Assembly (NCBI GenBank): GCA_001771575.1
Contig: MEUD01000001.1
Coordinates: 665,277 to 729,276, forward strand
Source of the DNA: a candidate division WOR-1 bacterium RIFOXYB2_FULL_45_9
GTDB taxonomy: Bacteria; Margulisbacteria; WOR-1; O2-12-FULL-45-9; XYB2-FULL-48-7
DNA: 64,000 bases
Reading direction: 5' to 3'
Positions 41,301 through 51,287 of this stretch are shown piece after piece. A model generated the notes under the pieces. It was not told the origin of the DNA. It saw only the letters and a list, made by a program, of their open reading frames with translations, and ran no database searches. Both the position numbers and the translations under genes were made by a program. Within the stretch, counting starts at the first letter, position 1. Every line of letters starts with the position of its first letter.

Positions 41301-42486
41301 TCAGCCTCTTGGCCGATTTAACGTTTTGCGAGATCCCCCGCTCAACCAGCTTGCGGATCACGAAAGGTTTAAATAGCTCCAGCGCCATCTCTTTGGGAAG
41401 ACCGCACTGGTGAAGCTTCAAGCTCGGACCGACGACGATAACGGAGCGGCCGGAGTAGTCGGTCCGCTTACCAAGCAGGTTCTGCCGGAAGCGTCCTTGC
41501 TTCCCTTCGATCCCATCGGTTAACGATTTGAGAGGCCGTCCGGTAGAACCGGTGACCGCCCGCTTGCGGCGGCCGTTATCAATTAAAACATCGACCGCTT
41601 CCTGGAGCATCCTCTTTTCGTTTCGGATGATCATCTCCGGGGCCCCCATGTTGATCATCTTCTTTAAGCGATTGTTCCGGTTAAGGACGCGGCGATAAAG
41701 ATCGTTCAGATCGGAAGTGGCGAATCGGCCCCCTTCGAGCTGGACCATTGGACGCAGATCGGGCGGGATGACCGGGACGTTGGTCATGATCATCCAATCC
41801 GGACGATTGTTCGATTTGAGGAAGGCTTCGGCGATGCGAAGCCGTTTGATGATCTTCATCCGCTTCTGGCCGACCGCGCCTTTAAGCTCGCGGCGCAGTT
41901 TGGCGACCAGGGCCCCCATATCGATCCGGCCCAGGAGCTCTTTGATCGCCCGGGCGCCGGTCTCGGCCTTTAGGCTGTCGCCGTATTTTTCCGTCGCTTC
42001 CTGATAATCGGCCTCTCGCAGAACGGTGCCAACTCTCAAGCCTTTGACGTCATCTTCAACTTCGGTAATAATGAAAGCATCGTAATATATAACTTCTTCC
42101 AGGGCCCGGGTAGAGATGTCGAGCAAAAGGCTCATGTAGCTCGGAATGCCGCGTAAAAACCAGATGTGAGCGACCGGTTCCACCAGCTTGATATGCCCCA
42201 TCCGCTCGCGCCTGACGCGTGAGGTGGTGACTTCAACGCCGCAGCGTTCGCAAACGATGCCGCGATAGCGGACCCGGCGGTACTTGCCGCAGTGACATTC
42301 CCAATCTTTGGCCGGTCCGAAGATCTTTTCGCAGAACAGACCACGGCGTTCCGGCTTAAAGGTCCGGTAATTGATGGTTTCCGGCTTTTCAACTTCCCCG
42401 TGCGACCAGGATAGGATCTGTTCCGGCGATGCCAGCCCGATCTTAATAAAGTCGAATTCTTTGTCTTCCGGTTTTCTAATCGGCAA
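38335..42486 (-). CDS. rpoC: DNA-directed RNA polymerase beta' subunit, TTG start
   Basis: 1,383 residues from TTG 42486. AGGAGG at 42495-42500 lies 8 bases upstream inside the last codons of rpoB. An in-frame ATG at 42564 would give 26 unrelated residues, so I reject it. The N-terminal zinc site is CHCGKYRR...CERCG. The catalytic NADFDGDQ is at residues 452-459. The bridge helix and trigger loop region follows, then the second zinc site ([11 protein letters not shown]). Full-length, without large lineage insertions. It overlaps rpoB by 11 bases. Confidence 0.96.
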   Translation of the reverse strand: MPIRKPEDKEFDFIKIGLASPEQILSWSHGEVEKPETINYRTFKPERRGLFCEKIFGPAKDWECHCGKYRRVRYRGIVCERCGVEVTTSRVRRERMGHIKLVEPVAHIWFLRGIPSYMSLLLDISTRALEEVIYYDAFIITEVEDDVKGLRVGTVLREADYQEATEKYGDSLKAETGARAIKELLGRIDMGALVAKLRRELKGAVGQKRMKIIKRLRIAEAFLKSNNRPDWMIMTNVPVIPPDLRPMVQLEGGRFATSDLNDLYRRVLNRNNRLKKMINMGAPEMIIRNEKRMLQEAVDVLIDNGRRKRAVTGSTGRPLKSLTDGIEGKQGRFRQNLLGKRTDYSGRSVIVVGPSLKLHQCGLPKEMALELFKPFVIRKLVERGISQNVKSAKRLIERQDVIVWDLLEEIIKGHPVMLNRAPTLHRLSIQAFEPILVEGKAIQLHPLVCPAFNADFDGDQMAVHVPLLPEAQVECRILMLSSNNVMSAASGRPVITPTQDMVLGTYYLTVDNEKEALGKDIIFSGDAEAMVANDLDQVHLHAKIKVRRHGEIIETTVGRVKFNYTLNRVLRNRGITAEYPYLNKVLTKKELEKLITDCYARFGAAVTAEIADEIKRLGFKYATLAGVSISTEDLNVPKRKKEIIEKANSQVESLENMFRNGQLTDKEKFIRSLDIWSKVTDEVTELMLADLDKLNSVYMMAFSGARGNVQQVRQLAGIRGLMADPFGNIINIPIKSNFKEGLSITEYFISSYGARKGLVDTALRTADSGYLTRRLVDVAQDVIVTEVDCETKDGIELVAIREGYDIVVPISQRLIYRTPTRNVVDPLSSKVLAKAGEMIDQETADKIEAAGVEKVEVRSTLTCQTKKGLCQKCYGLDLSTMNLINVGEAVGIIAAQSIGEPGTQLTMRTFHIGGVALHKTTKTAIKVKHTGTLHFGEGFELRTILDEFGAKRKMVTRSASAFVKVKDKKEEYLLPVGSLLLVGDGDKVESNQTIAEFDPSYEYVISSTQGKAKYINLEVSSKRGEKINKKDGEIFTYNPKVSKEYAVPKDAQLFVNVGDKVKVGDEIATGVVCKLNGVVLEAKKDYVIVAPGELYLIIAGSNVYVEDGDNVESHDVIAKVEAIRRDPSKTRDIIQGLPRVEELFEGRRPKDPGVLSEIEGVVEISEKEGARSVRVRGKEEGREYFVPYETRLRVATGDKVHVGMQLTEGTVSPHDVLSILGSRAAQSFMVAEIQKIYRSQGVTISDKHIEVIVRQMTKKVRVVQSGDTTLLPGELIDAKTLATINEASKGEKAEANEVLLGITKASLSTESFISAASFQETARVLTEAAVQGKIDEMYGLKENVIIGKLIPAGTGFEDYRYIELVPTVGTVSELEEEVKQEEE

Positions 42487-45400
42487 GTTTCTCTCCTCCT
42501 GATGACCGTGATCGGCCAAAGATCTGCGGCGTTCTCTCGCGCGCCGATCTGGTATCTTCGTCAATATTTATCTCTTTCCCCTCACGGGTAATGGTCTTCA
42601 TGTCCAGCGCTAATCCGCGCAATTCCTTGAGCAGGACCTTGAACGATTCCGGCATTCCCGGCTTGCCCATCGACTTCCCTTTGAGGATCGCCTCATAGGC
42701 GCGGGAGCGGCCGACCACGTCGTCGGACTTGATCGTTAAGATCTCCTGCAAAGTGTGAGCGGCACCGTAAGCATAAAGGGCCCAGACTTCCATTTCACCA
42801 AAGCGCTGGCCGCCGAACTGGGCCTTACCGCCAAGCGGCTGTTGGGTGATGAGAGAATAAGGGCCGGTGGAGCGGGCGTGCATCTTGTCGTCAACAAGAT
42901 GGATCAGCTTCATCAGGTACATCTTGCCGACCGCGACCTTGCGTCCAAAAGGCCGGCCGGAGCGGGCGTCGATCAATTCGACTTTGCCGCTTTTGTTGAC
43001 CCACGGAAAATCTTTGCGGGTCGAAGCTTCCAGCAGTTCGTTTTCGATCGTGTTAAGCGAAGCGTTCTCTTCAAACGCCTCGTCAAACGGGGGCATTTCG
43101 TATTTACGGCCCAGCGACCAACCGGCCTGGCCGAGCATCAGTTCAAAGATCTGACCGATGTTCATACGGGACGGAACACCGAGCGGGTTCAAAATGACAT
43201 CAACCGGGGTACCGTCCGGCAGGTAAGGCATGTCTTCTTCCGGCATGACCTTGGCCACGACCCCTTTATTTCCGTGGCGTCCCGCGATCTTGTCGCCGAC
43301 GCTGATCTTGCGGAGCTGGGCGATATAAACTCTGACCAACTCATGAACTCCCGGAGGGAGTTCGTCACCATTCTCGCGGGAGAACGAACGGACCGCGATA
43401 ACTTTTCCGGTCTCGCCCGGAGGAACACGCAGTGAAGTGTCGCGCATATCCCTGGCTTTATCGCCAAAGATCGCGCGGAGGAGCTTTTCCTCGGCTGGCA
43501 GTTCGGTCTCCCCTTTTGGAGTAACTTTGCCGACCAGGACATCTCCCGGCTCGACTTCCGATCCAGCGACGATAACTCCCCGGTCATCAAGATTGGCGAT
43601 CGCTTCTTCCCCGACATTGGGAATTTCCCTGGTTATCTCTTCCATCCCCAGCTTGGTGGCGCGGACCTCAACTTCCAGCCGCTGAATATGGACGGTGGTA
43701 AAAACGTCTTTTTTGACCAGACGCTCGGAAAGAATGATCGCGTCCTCGTAATTGAATCCCTCAAACGGCATCAAGGCAACCAGCACATTCTTGCCAAGGG
43801 CAAGTTCGCCGTCTCGGGTCGCGGAGCTGTCAGCGACCGGTTCGCCGACTTTAACCATCTGGCCCAGCTTGACACGCGGCCGCTGGTGAACCAGAGTATC
43901 CTGGTTGCTCCGGCCAAAGCTGGTCAGTTTGTAAACATCTTTAGCTTTGTTGTCTCGCTGGATGGTCACCTCATTGGCGTCAACCCTGATAACTTTGCCT
44001 GGATTCTTGGCGGTGACCAGCGAGCGCGAATCTTTGGCGACCCTGGCCTCCCAGCCGGTCCCGACGATCGGCGCTTCGGGTGAGAGGAGCGGCACCGATT
44101 GGCGCTGCATGTTGGCTCCCATCAAGGCCCGGTTGGCGTCGTCGTGTTCGACAAAGGGGATCATGGCGGTGGTCACGCCGATGATCTGCTCCGGAGCGAC
44201 CGCCATGTAATCGATCTCGTCAGGGGTCGCCAAGATGAACTTGCGCTTGTAGCTGACCGTGCAGTTTTTGTCGATGATCTTGCCGTCGTCGTCGAGCTTG
44301 ACGTCGAAAGAAGCGATCCTGAAGAAGTCGCTGACGTCGGCGGTTTGGTATTCTACTTTATTGGTGATCCGGCCTTTTTCCACCTTGCGGTAAGGCGATT
44401 CGATAAAGCCGTATTTGTTGACTCTCGCGTAGGTCGAGAGGGAACCGATCAAACCGGCATTCGGACCTTCCGGTGTTTCGATCGGACAAATGCGGCCGTA
44501 ATGGGAAGGATGAATGTCGCGGACTTCAAACCCGGCCCGCTCCCGGCTTAAGCCTCCGGGACCGAGGGCGGAAAGACGCCGCTTGTGGGTCAATTCGGCC
44601 AGGGGATTGGTCTGGTCCATAAATTGCGAAAGCTGACTGGAACCAAAAAATTCCTTGATCACCGCCTGCAGAGGTCTGACGTTGACCAGTTGTCCCGGGG
44701 TCAGGGGCTCCGCTCCTTTGATCATCATCTGTTCTTTGACCAGTTTTTCGACCCGGGCAAAACCGACCCGGATCTGCCGCTGGAGGAGCTCGCCGACCGC
44801 GCGGATGCGCCGGTTGCCGAGGTGGTCGATGTCGTCCGGCATGCCGTCGCCATTGTTAATGTTCACCAGGTTCTCGACCATGGCCAAAATATCAACCTTG
44901 GTCAACATGGTCTTTTCTTCTTCGATCTTAACCCCGAGGCGGCGGTTCAGCTTGTAGCGGCCGACCTTCCCCAAGTCATAACGCCGAGCGTTGAAGAAAA
45001 GATTGTTTAGATAAACCTGGGCCCCTTCCTGGGTTACTGGATCGCCCGGGCGGAGCCGTTTATAGATCTCGATCAACGCCTCGTCGCGCGGCAGGATCGG
45101 ACAATCCTTCAGCGATTTGCGCCGATGCTCCCCTTCCGGCAAAGCCTTAAGGGTCTCTTCTTCGGTCGCGCCTATCGCCGACAGGAACATGGTCACCGGG
45201 ATCTTGCGGGCACGGTTGATCCTAACCGAGAGCGAATTGGACGCGTCCGTTTCGATCTCCAGCCAGGCACCACGGTCTGGAACGACCATCGCGTAGTAAA
45301 TTATTTTCCCGGTCCGTTCATTCTTTTTTGATTCGCGGAAATAAACACCGGGGGACCTGACCAGCTGGGAAACAATGACCCGTTCCGCCCCATTAATAAT

Positions 45401-45754
45401 GAAAGTGCCGCGCTCGGTCATCATCGGCAGATCGCCGATAAAAACCTCTTGAGACTTGATCTCTTTCGTCTCTTTGTTGAGCAGGCGGGCTTCAACTTTC
45501 ATGGGAACGGAATATGTCGTTTCCCGGATCAAACACTCTTCGGTCGGGTATTTCGGCTTGCCGTAACTGCATTTACCGGTAAAAGAAAGCTCCAATCCCC
45601 CCTGATAACCTTTGATCGGGGAGACCAGCCTCAACTCTTCCGGCAAACCTTCTTCCAGGAACCACTTGAACGAATCCCTCTGCAGTTCCAAAAGATCCGG
45701 CGGCTCGATCACCTTTCTGCTTCGTGTTTGAAAAAACTTCCTTCTTCCAGTCAT
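42476..45754 (-). CDS. rpoB: DNA-directed RNA polymerase beta subunit
   Basis: 1,092 residues, shorter than the 1,342 of E. coli but normal for a beta subunit without lineage-specific insertions. The rifampicin pocket reads [20 protein letters not shown] and [13 protein letters not shown], wild-type-like. [20 protein letters not shown] and [20 protein letters not shown] are further signatures. Its ATG overlaps the rplL stop by one base. The tail carries the Shine-Dalgarno of rpoC. Confidence 0.98.
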   Translation of the reverse strand: MTGRRKFFQTRSRKVIEPPDLLELQRDSFKWFLEEGLPEELRLVSPIKGYQGGLELSFTGKCSYGKPKYPTEECLIRETTYSVPMKVEARLLNKETKEIKSQEVFIGDLPMMTERGTFIINGAERVIVSQLVRSPGVYFRESKKNERTGKIIYYAMVVPDRGAWLEIETDASNSLSVRINRARKIPVTMFLSAIGATEEETLKALPEGEHRRKSLKDCPILPRDEALIEIYKRLRPGDPVTQEGAQVYLNNLFFNARRYDLGKVGRYKLNRRLGVKIEEEKTMLTKVDILAMVENLVNINNGDGMPDDIDHLGNRRIRAVGELLQRQIRVGFARVEKLVKEQMMIKGAEPLTPGQLVNVRPLQAVIKEFFGSSQLSQFMDQTNPLAELTHKRRLSALGPGGLSRERAGFEVRDIHPSHYGRICPIETPEGPNAGLIGSLSTYARVNKYGFIESPYRKVEKGRITNKVEYQTADVSDFFRIASFDVKLDDDGKIIDKNCTVSYKRKFILATPDEIDYMAVAPEQIIGVTTAMIPFVEHDDANRALMGANMQRQSVPLLSPEAPIVGTGWEARVAKDSRSLVTAKNPGKVIRVDANEVTIQRDNKAKDVYKLTSFGRSNQDTLVHQRPRVKLGQMVKVGEPVADSSATRDGELALGKNVLVALMPFEGFNYEDAIILSERLVKKDVFTTVHIQRLEVEVRATKLGMEEITREIPNVGEEAIANLDDRGVIVAGSEVEPGDVLVGKVTPKGETELPAEEKLLRAIFGDKARDMRDTSLRVPPGETGKVIAVRSFSRENGDELPPGVHELVRVYIAQLRKISVGDKIAGRHGNKGVVAKVMPEEDMPYLPDGTPVDVILNPLGVPSRMNIGQIFELMLGQAGWSLGRKYEMPPFDEAFEENASLNTIENELLEASTRKDFPWVNKSGKVELIDARSGRPFGRKVAVGKMYLMKLIHLVDDKMHARSTGPYSLITQQPLGGKAQFGGQRFGEMEVWALYAYGAAHTLQEILTIKSDDVVGRSRAYEAILKGKSMGKPGMPESFKVLLKELRGLALDMKTITREGKEINIDEDTRSARERTPQIFGRSRSSGGEKLAD

Positions 45755-46128
45755 TATTTAATCTCTACCTTTGCCCCTTCAGCTTCGAGTTTCTTTTTAA
45801 TCGCTTCAGCTTCTTCTTTCTTCACTTTCTCTTTGACGGTCTTGGGCGCGCCGTCAACGAGATCTTTCGCTTCCTTGAGACCTAGACCGGTCAGCTCGCG
45901 GAGGACCTTGAGCACCTGGATCTTCTTGTCTCCGGCAGCGGTGAGGACGACGTCGAACTCGTCCTTCGGCGCTTCAGCGGCGGCGCCGGCACCCGGCATC
46001 ATCCCACCCATCATCATCGGAGCGGCGGCGGTTACCCCGAACTTTTCTTCGAGGGCCTTCACCAACTCTGACAGTTCCAGAACGGTCATCGACTCAACTG
46101 ACGTGATCAATTCCTGTACTTTTGACAT
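45754..46128 (-). CDS. rplL: 50S ribosomal protein L7/L12
   Basis: 124 residues. N-terminal dimerisation part ([20 protein letters not shown]), an Ala/Met/Gly-rich hinge, and the factor-binding C-domain [20 protein letters not shown]. It is the stalk protein present in several copies per ribosome. Three bases after rplJ. Confidence 0.98.
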   Translation of the reverse strand: MSKVQELITSVESMTVLELSELVKALEEKFGVTAAAPMMMGGMMPGAGAAAEAPKDEFDVVLTAAGDKKIQVLKVLRELTGLGLKEAKDLVDGAPKTVKEKVKKEEAEAIKKKLEAEGAKVEIK

Positions 46129-46131
46129 TTC

Positions 46132-46662
46132 TTATTCCCCTCCTTTTTTGTCTTTGATCGCCTGCAAAGCATAAACCAGTTTTCTGATCGGGCCCTGCAG
46201 GACGTTAACCAAACCGGAGATCGGCGCCTGAAGCCCGCCGACAACTTTGCCGAGCAGAACATCGCGCGGCGGCAGTTTAGAGATCTCTTTTAGCTGTTTC
46301 TCGTCGAACACTAACTTGTTGACGATCCCCGCCCGCATCGTCCCTTTTTCGATCTCTTTAAAATATTCAACCATGATCTTGAGCGGAGCGACCGGGTCGT
46401 CGTAGCCCAAAAGCAGGGCGGTCGATCCCTTCAGGTTGTCTTTCAATCCTTCATAGCCGCATTCGCTCGCCGCCCGGTGGATCAGGGTATTCTTGATGAT
46501 CTTCAGCTCGCCGCCGGTCGGCCGGAGCTTCTTGCGCAGGCCGGTCAGATCTTTGACCGTAAAGCCAACGTAGTCGGCGATAACCAGCAGGCTGGAGCGG
46601 GAGATCCTATCTTTCAGTTCGTCAACAACAATTTTTTTTCTTGCGATCGCTTTTTCGCTCAT
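46132..46662 (-). CDS. rplJ: 50S ribosomal protein L10
   Basis: 176 residues. Stalk base that carries L7/L12. LVIADYVGFTVKDLTGLRKK and KIIKNTLIHRA are typical. Its ATG overlaps the rplA stop by one base, leaving no room for the L10 leader that often precedes rplJ; the structured leader of this gene run is instead ahead of rpmG. Confidence 0.97.
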   Translation of the reverse strand: MSEKAIARKKIVVDELKDRISRSSLLVIADYVGFTVKDLTGLRKKLRPTGGELKIIKNTLIHRAASECGYEGLKDNLKGSTALLLGYDDPVAPLKIMVEYFKEIEKGTMRAGIVNKLVFDEKQLKEISKLPPRDVLLGKVVGGLQAPISGLVNVLQGPIRKLVYALQAIKDKKGGE

Positions 46663-47357
46663 TACTCAACCTCTTCCAATGTTTTCCGCGTGTCTAATTT
46701 GATCCCCGGTCCCATGGTCGAGGAAAGGGTGATCGATCTGATATACACGCCTTTGAGTCCGGACGGCTTTTGGCGGCTGATCGCTTCAAGAGCGGTCTTA
46801 AAGTTCCTGGCCAGGGCTTCGGGAGCGAAAGAAACTTTACCGATGACCATGTGGACCGCCCCTCCCTTGTCCATCTTGAACTCAACTTTCCCGCCTTTAA
46901 ATTCAGCCACCGCCTTGGCGACATCTTCCGTCACCGTGCCGGTCTTCGGGTTGGGCATGAGCCCCTTTGGTCCAAGCATTTTTCCAAGTTTGCCGACCGA
47001 GCCCATCATGTCCGGCGAGGCGATCAAAATATCAAAATCAAGGAAGCCGTTTTTTATCTTTTCAACCAGGTCTTCGGAACCGGCCACGGCGGCGCCGGCC
47101 TTTTCGGCCTCTTTCACTCCGGCGGCGCTGGTAATGACCGCGATCTTTTTGCTTTTGCCGCTACCTGACGGAAGGGAAACGGCGCCGCGGATCGAAGGGT
47201 TCTTGGTGGTGTTGACGCCTAGCTTGATCGCCAGGTCGACCGTCTCGTCAAACTTGGCCCAGGCGGTCTGTTTGAGCAGAGCGATCCCTTCCTGGAGAGT
47301 ATATTTCTTATCGTGATTGATCAGCTTGTTCTTTTCGTTGAATTTTTTTCCGCTCAT
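46662..47357 (-). CDS. rplA: 50S ribosomal protein L1
   Basis: 231 residues. [20 protein letters not shown] and the signature [20 protein letters not shown] are diagnostic, followed by [21 protein letters not shown]1 is the mobile stalk protein. It overlaps rplK by 4 bases (ATGA) and rplJ by one. Confidence 0.98.
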   Translation of the reverse strand: MSGKKFNEKNKLINHDKKYTLQEGIALLKQTAWAKFDETVDLAIKLGVNTTKNPSIRGAVSLPSGSGKSKKIAVITSAAGVKEAEKAGAAVAGSEDLVEKIKNGFLDFDILIASPDMMGSVGKLGKMLGPKGLMPNPKTGTVTEDVAKAVAEFKGGKVEFKMDKGGAVHMVIGKVSFAPEALARNFKTALEAISRQKPSGLKGVYIRSITLSSTMGPGIKLDTRKTLEEVE

Positions 47358-47782
47358 TGTACGTTTATCCCCATGCTTCGCGCGGTCCCTTCAACGATCT
47401 TCATCCCAGCGTCGACATCGTTGGCGTTGAGGTCCGGCAGTTTTAGTTCGGCAATTTCCTTGACCTTTGCCTTGGAAACGGTCCCAACTTTATTCTTATT
47501 GGGAACGCCGGAACCCTTTTCCACCCCGGCCGCTTTGCGAAGCAGGTCGGCGACCGGCGGGGTCTTTAATATAAATGTAAAGGAGCGGTCTTTAAATATG
47601 GAGATCTCGACCGGAATGACCATGTCCCCTTTGTCTTTGGTCGCGGCGTTGTATTGTTTGCAAAACTCCATGATGTTGAGGCCGTGCTGGCCGAGAGCGG
47701 GACCGATCGGAGGAGCGGGATTCGCGGCTCCCGCCTTGATCTGCAATTTTACTTTGGTTAAAAGTTCTTTTTTAGCTGCCAT
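47354..47782 (-). CDS. rplK: 50S ribosomal protein L11
   Basis: 142 residues, standard. [20 protein letters not shown] and [15 protein letters not shown] identify the N-domain; [20 protein letters not shown] and [10 protein letters not shown] the RNA-binding C-domain. Ten bases after nusG. Confidence 0.98.
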   Translation of the reverse strand: MAAKKELLTKVKLQIKAGAANPAPPIGPALGQHGLNIMEFCKQYNAATKDKGDMVIPVEISIFKDRSFTFILKTPPVADLLRKAAGVEKGSGVPNKNKVGTVSKAKVKEIAELKLPDLNANDVDAGMKIVEGTARSMGINVQ

Positions 47783-47792
47783 TGTTTCCCCT

Positions 47793-48377
47793 TCAAACTA
47801 ATTTTTGGGCGTGCTCAAAATTGACCTCGACCGGGGTATCCCGACCAAATATATTGATCAAGACTTTGAGCTTTCCTTTTTCCGGATTGATCTCATCAAC
47901 GTTGCCGGTGTAACCGCGGAACGGACCGGAAATGATCCTGACCGCTTCGCCCTTCTCAAAAAAGACTTCCAGTTTCTCTTCTTTGCCCAGCTGTTTAAGG
48001 ACCCGGGCCATTTCCCGGTCAGAAACCGGGGTCGGCTGGGTTTTAGTCCCAATGAACCTGGCGACACCGGTCGTTTGTCTGATCACGTACCAGGTCGTCT
48101 CGTCCAGGATCATCTCGAGGAAAACGTAACCGGGGAACATTTTGCGGATACGTTCAAAGCGCTTGCCGCCTTTGATCTCAATAGTTTCTTCGATCGGGAC
48201 CAGAACCTGAAAGATTTTAGCTTTTAACCCCTCGGACTCGACCGCCTGTTCGATCGCCAGCTTTGCCCGATCTTCCTGACCGGTCAGGGTCTGGATAACA
48301 TACCATCTTTTATCGCCGACCGGCGTCGGAGAGATTTGTTCAGACTCATTTGTCAAATGTTCTTGATTATCATTCAT
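47793..48377 (-). CDS. nusG: transcription termination/antitermination factor NusG
   Basis: 194 residues. NGN domain with [20 protein letters not shown] and FPGYVFLEM, then a KOW domain ([20 protein letters not shown]). It couples RNA polymerase to Rho or to the ribosome through S10. Ten bases from secE and rplK, the conserved secE-nusG-rplK order. Confidence 0.97.
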   Translation of the reverse strand: MNDNQEHLTNESEQISPTPVGDKRWYVIQTLTGQEDRAKLAIEQAVESEGLKAKIFQVLVPIEETIEIKGGKRFERIRKMFPGYVFLEMILDETTWYVIRQTTGVARFIGTKTQPTPVSDREMARVLKQLGKEEKLEVFFEKGEAVRIISGPFRGYTGNVDEINPEKGKLKVLINIFGRDTPVEVNFEHAQKLV

Positions 48378-48387
48378 TATTTAATCA

Positions 48388-48573
48388 TCAACCCAAAATT
48401 AATTTAAAGAGCGAACCGAGCGCGTAATCTATAAACAACACAAAAAAACCGGTCATGAGCACGATCACCAGGATTATCATCGTCGCCGCCCCAACATACT
48501 GTCGGTCCGGCCAGGCGACCTTCTTCATTTCCGCCAGAGTCTCGTTAAAGTAATTAACTATCTTTTTTTTCAT
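48388..48573 (-). CDS. secE: Sec translocon subunit SecE
   Basis: 61 residues, the short single-span form. The amphipathic part NYFNETLAEMKKVAWPDRQY precedes one membrane helix (AATMIILVIVLMTGFFVLFI). It clamps SecY. It lies 15 bases after the tRNA-Trp gene. Confidence 0.96.
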   Translation of the reverse strand: MKKKIVNYFNETLAEMKKVAWPDRQYVGAATMIILVIVLMTGFFVLFIDYALGSLFKLILG

Positions 48574-48588
48574 TCAATAATTTAAAAC

Positions 48589-48659
48589 CGGGAGTGGAGG
48601 GACTTGAACCCCCAGTCCTGGTTTTGGAGACCAGTGGTTTGCCATTAACCGACACTCCC
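48589..48659 (-). tRNA. tRNA-Trp (CCA anticodon)
   Basis: 71 bases on the minus strand. Acceptor arms GGGAGTG and CACTCCC pair fully, discriminator G. The anticodon stem CTGGT/ACCAG encloses CTCCAAA with anticodon CCA. The T arm carries GGTTCAAGTCC. CCA is not encoded at the 3' end. It lies between rpmG and secE, a common place for tRNA-Trp. Confidence 0.97.
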
Positions 48660-48682
48660 AGAGTCTCGCCGACAAAGAAATT

Positions 48683-48832
48683 CTACTTCTCTTCTTTATG
48701 AGCTGTTTGCTTCCGATCCCACTTGCAATATTTAGTAAGCTCAATTCTCTCTTTGGTGTTCTTCTTATTCTTTGTAGTGGTGTAATTTTTTCTTTTACAT
48801 TCACCGCAAACAAGCGTAATTATTTCTCTCAT
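48683..48832 (-). CDS. rpmG: 50S ribosomal protein L33
   Basis: 49 residues from ATG 48832 with GGGAG 7 bases upstream. [20 protein letters not shown] and [16 protein letters not shown] are typical. The first zinc pair CGEC is present; the second pair is YCKWD, with Asp in place of the fourth Cys. First gene of the long ribosomal run, directly after a terminator-like hairpin. Confidence 0.95.
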   Translation of the reverse strand: MREIITLVCGECKRKNYTTTKNKKNTKERIELTKYCKWDRKQTAHKEEK

Positions 48833-48845
48833 TATTTTCTCCCAT

Positions 48846-48904
48846 AAAAAAACACAAACTCCCCCGCTCCCCGACTTCATCGGGAAAAAATAGGGAGATT
48901 TGTG
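48846..48904 (-). terminator. terminator-like hairpin in the rpmG leader (candidate attenuator)
   Basis: On the minus strand CACAAATCTCCC pairs with GGGGAGTTTGTG, with one bulge. The loop contains a small inner stem CCCGA/TCGGG, and seven T follow. It lies downstream of a consensus promoter and only 13 bases before the rpmG start, so it fits an attenuator in the leader better than a terminator for hom. Confidence 0.75.
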
Positions 48905-48905
48905 A

Positions 48906-48929
48906 TCCTCCAGCGCATCAGCAGAAGGA
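48906..48929 (-). promoter_or_regulatory. upstream leader hairpin of the rpmG transcript
   Basis: TCCTTCTGC pairs with GCTGGAGGA (one mismatch, one GU) around a TGATGC loop. It sits directly 5' of the terminator-like hairpin. With the bases from about 48960 it forms a 55-base region that could bind a regulator or form an alternative structure. I could not match it to a known leader family. Confidence 0.5.
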
Positions 48930-48965
48930 CTGGCTCGTTATCCCAAACGGTACCTTAACCATATT

Positions 48966-48994
48966 ATTGTACTGTAACCGTAAAAACTTGTCAA
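48966..48994 (-). promoter_or_regulatory. consensus promoter of the ribosomal super-operon
   Basis: Minus-strand TTGACA (48989-48994), 17-base spacer, TACAAT (48966-48971). This is the best sigma-70-type promoter in the window. Expected start near 48959, giving a leader of about 127 bases to rpmG. Confidence 0.85.
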
Positions 48995-49008
48995 GGAGGA
49001 ATTTACTC

Positions 49009-49050
49009 CCTCATCCACCATCCCGATATACATCTGAACGGTGGGTGAGG
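49009..49050 (-). terminator. possible terminator hairpin after hom
   Basis: CCTCACCCACC pairs with GGTGGATGAGG with one mismatch around a 20-base loop, starting just after the hom stop. No T-run follows, so intrinsic termination would be weak. Confidence 0.4.
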
Positions 49051-49051
49051 A

Positions 49052-50296
49052 TTACAATATTCTGATCAGATTGTTCACCCGGTTGACGACCGACAGCTTT
49101 TTGGCCGCGGAGATCGCCGCCTGGATGTTCTTTTCGACGGCTTCATCAAGCATGATGACCAGGGTGGCAAGACTTCCCACTGTCTCTTTCTGGATAACCG
49201 CGGCAATGCTGACGTTTTTTTCGGCAAAAATCTTGGCAATAGAGGCCAAAACCCCGACTTTATCGGAGACCTGAAGGCGCAAATAGTAACGGGATACTAT
49301 CTCGGCTATCGGTTTGACCGTCGCGTCTTTTAATTCACGGCGGAAAATAGTACCGGCCTGCCCCAGCTCAATGAGGTCGGAAATAATGGCCGAAGCGGTC
49401 GGCTCCCCCCCCGCCCCCGGGCCGTAAAACATTAGTTCCCCAACGGGATAACCTTGAACATAGATCGCGTTAAAATTCTTCCTGACTCCAGCCAGGGGAT
49501 GTGATAAGGGGACAAGGGCCGGATGGACGCGCACATCGACGCCGCGGTCGCCTTTTTGGGCGATCGCCAGCAATTTGATCGCAAACCCGATCTCCCGAGC
49601 GTATAAAATATCTTCTCCGGAAATTTTCTCGATCCCTTCCCGGTAAACGGAATCCAGCTTAACTCGTTCGCCAAAAGCCTCGGCCGCCAAAATTACCGCT
49701 TTATAAGCGGCGTCGTATCCTTCAATGTCTTTTTTAGGATTAGCTTCGGCATAACCCTTTTCCTGCGCTTCGTTGAGGGCTTCGGAAAACTCTTTCCCCT
49801 CCTCCGCCATGGTCGATAATATATAATTGGTTGTCCCGTTGACAATGCCATAAACTTCGGTCAACGTGTTCCCCGCCAGGTTTTTGCGCAAAGCGGCCAG
49901 GATCGGCACTCCGCCGCCAACGGAAGCTTCGTATAGGAGAGACACATTGCGCCGTTTGGCCGCGGATAATAGTTCGGGCATATGGCTGGCGACCAGCTCT
50001 TTATTGGATGTGACGACATGCTTGCCGGCGGCGAGAGCGTCCAGGACGAACTTTTTGGCTGGATTGACCCCGCCCATTGTCTCAACGATAATTTTGATCT
50101 CGGGGTCGTTGATCAGCGCGTAAGCGTCGCTGGTCACCGGACAGGCGGCTTTCACTTTTCGCAGGTCGCACCCTTTTTTTACGTTAAGCTGGATCCCGGA
50201 TTGGGCGGCAACCAGCGCCGCGTTCCGCTTAAGGGCCTCCGCGACCGCGGAACCGACAACGCCTAAACCGATAATACCAATATTGATCTGTTTCAT
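49052..50296 (-). CDS. hom: homoserine dehydrogenase with C-terminal ACT domain
   Basis: 414 residues. Reduces aspartate semialdehyde to homoserine on the way to threonine and methionine. NAD(P)-binding GLGVVGSAVAEAL at the start, TMGGVNPAKKFVLDALAAGK, the signature NGTTNYILSTM and the catalytic-lysine region EGYDAAYKAVILA. An ACT domain fills about residues 340-414 (VSDKVGVLASIAKIFAEKNV), which suggests feedback control, commonly by threonine. It starts 3 bases after prs, so the two form an operon. Confidence 0.95.
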   Translation of the reverse strand: MKQINIGIIGLGVVGSAVAEALKRNAALVAAQSGIQLNVKKGCDLRKVKAACPVTSDAYALINDPEIKIIVETMGGVNPAKKFVLDALAAGKHVVTSNKELVASHMPELLSAAKRRNVSLLYEASVGGGVPILAALRKNLAGNTLTEVYGIVNGTTNYILSTMAEEGKEFSEALNEAQEKGYAEANPKKDIEGYDAAYKAVILAAEAFGERVKLDSVYREGIEKISGEDILYAREIGFAIKLLAIAQKGDRGVDVRVHPALVPLSHPLAGVRKNFNAIYVQGYPVGELMFYGPGAGGEPTASAIISDLIELGQAGTIFRRELKDATVKPIAEIVSRYYLRLQVSDKVGVLASIAKIFAEKNVSIAAVIQKETVGSLATLVIMLDEAVEKNIQAAISAAKKLSVVNRVNNLIRIL

Positions 50297-50299
50297 AAT

Positions 50300-51241
50300 T
50301 TAATCGAACAACGAACTGATCGAGCGATTCTCATAGTTCCGTTTGATCGCTTCGCCAAGCAGTTCGGCAGTTGACAGCACCTTCAAATTCTTGATCTGCT
50401 TGTTGACCGGCAGAGTGTCGCTGATAATGACCTCGGCAAATCCGGTCTTGTTGATCCGCTCCAACGCCGGCCCCGAAAAGATCCCGTGGGTAGCGGCAAG
50501 GTAGATATCTTTATTACACCCTTCTTTGCGCAAAACCTCGACCCCGCTGGTCACTGTTCCGGCGGTATCGATCATGTCATCGGTAATAATGACCGTCTTT
50601 CCCTTAACTTCGCCGACTATATGGGTCACCTCCGACTGGTGGTGTCCGGAACGGACCTTGTGAAGGATCGCCAGGCTCGCCCCGATCCGATCGGCCAGTT
50701 TTTTGGCCACTTTGGCCCGGCCGGTGTCCGGCGCGACGACGACCGGGTCCTGGATATTCTTATCCTTGAGGTAATTGGCAAAGAGAGGCAAAGCGGTCAA
50801 GGTGTCGACCGGAATGTTGAAAAAACCCTGGATCTGGTCGGAGTGGAGGTCCATCACGACGATCCGGTCGGCGCCGGCGGTCTCCAATAAGTTGGCGACC
50901 AGCCTGGCGGAGATCGGCTCGCGCGAAGCCGCTTTCCGATCCTGGCGGGCGTAGCCAAAATGCGGAATCACCGCGGTGATCGATTTGGCCGAGGCCCGCT
51001 TCATCGCGTCAATGACGATAAAAAGCTCCATCAGGTCCTCGTTGACCTTTTCCGTGCAGGTCTGGATGATGACCACGGAATGGCCCCGGATATTATCGAG
51101 GATCCGGGCGTAGATCTCGCCGCCGCCGAAACGGGAAAGCTTGATCTCCCCTTTTTTAATCCCAATATACCTGACGATCTCTTCTCCCAAAGACGGGTGG
51201 GAGCTTCCGGAAAAAACACAAAGGTTCGAATTTTGCATCAT
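50300..51241 (-). CDS. prs: ribose-phosphate pyrophosphokinase (PRPP synthetase)
   Basis: 313 residues (312 from the second ATG). Makes PRPP from ribose 5-phosphate and ATP for nucleotides, His and Trp. Visible motifs: FGYARQDRKAASREPISARL, the metal and phosphate site DLHSDQIQGFFNIPVD, and the PRPP loop VIITDDMIDTAGTV. GGAGG lies upstream of ATGATG. It has its own extended -10 promoter and is followed by hom after 3 bases. Confidence 0.96.
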   Translation of the reverse strand: MMQNSNLCVFSGSSHPSLGEEIVRYIGIKKGEIKLSRFGGGEIYARILDNIRGHSVVIIQTCTEKVNEDLMELFIVIDAMKRASAKSITAVIPHFGYARQDRKAASREPISARLVANLLETAGADRIVVMDLHSDQIQGFFNIPVDTLTALPLFANYLKDKNIQDPVVVAPDTGRAKVAKKLADRIGASLAILHKVRSGHHQSEVTHIVGEVKGKTVIITDDMIDTAGTVTSGVEVLRKEGCNKDIYLAATHGIFSGPALERINKTGFAEVIISDTLPVNKQIKNLKVLSTAELLGEAIKRNYENRSISSLFD

Positions 51242-51259
51242 GGCTTTTCCTCCGCGCCA

Positions 51260-51287
51260 ATTATAACATACATCAGAAAGCGGTCAG
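51260..51287 (-). promoter_or_regulatory. prs-hom promoter
   Basis: TGTTATAAT is a full extended -10 (hexamer 51260-51265). CTGACC at 51282-51287 is a moderate -35 with 16-base spacing, lying in the last codons of the lipoprotein gene. The prs Shine-Dalgarno follows directly. Confidence 0.65.

Noticed and set aside
42487..42564. Upstream ATG start for rpoC
   Set aside because: The 26 extra residues overlap rpoB and match nothing in beta' subunits; the TTG at 42486 has AGGAGG at the right distance.
48574..48813. 79-codon minus-strand frame across the tRNA-Trp gene
   Set aside because: It reads through a complete tRNA and rpmG in another frame.
48833..48960. T-box or other known riboswitch in the rpmG leader
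   Set aside because: GGTACCG looks slightly like a T-box bulge, but the specifier stem and the full conserved bulge are missing, and the downstream genes do not fit.
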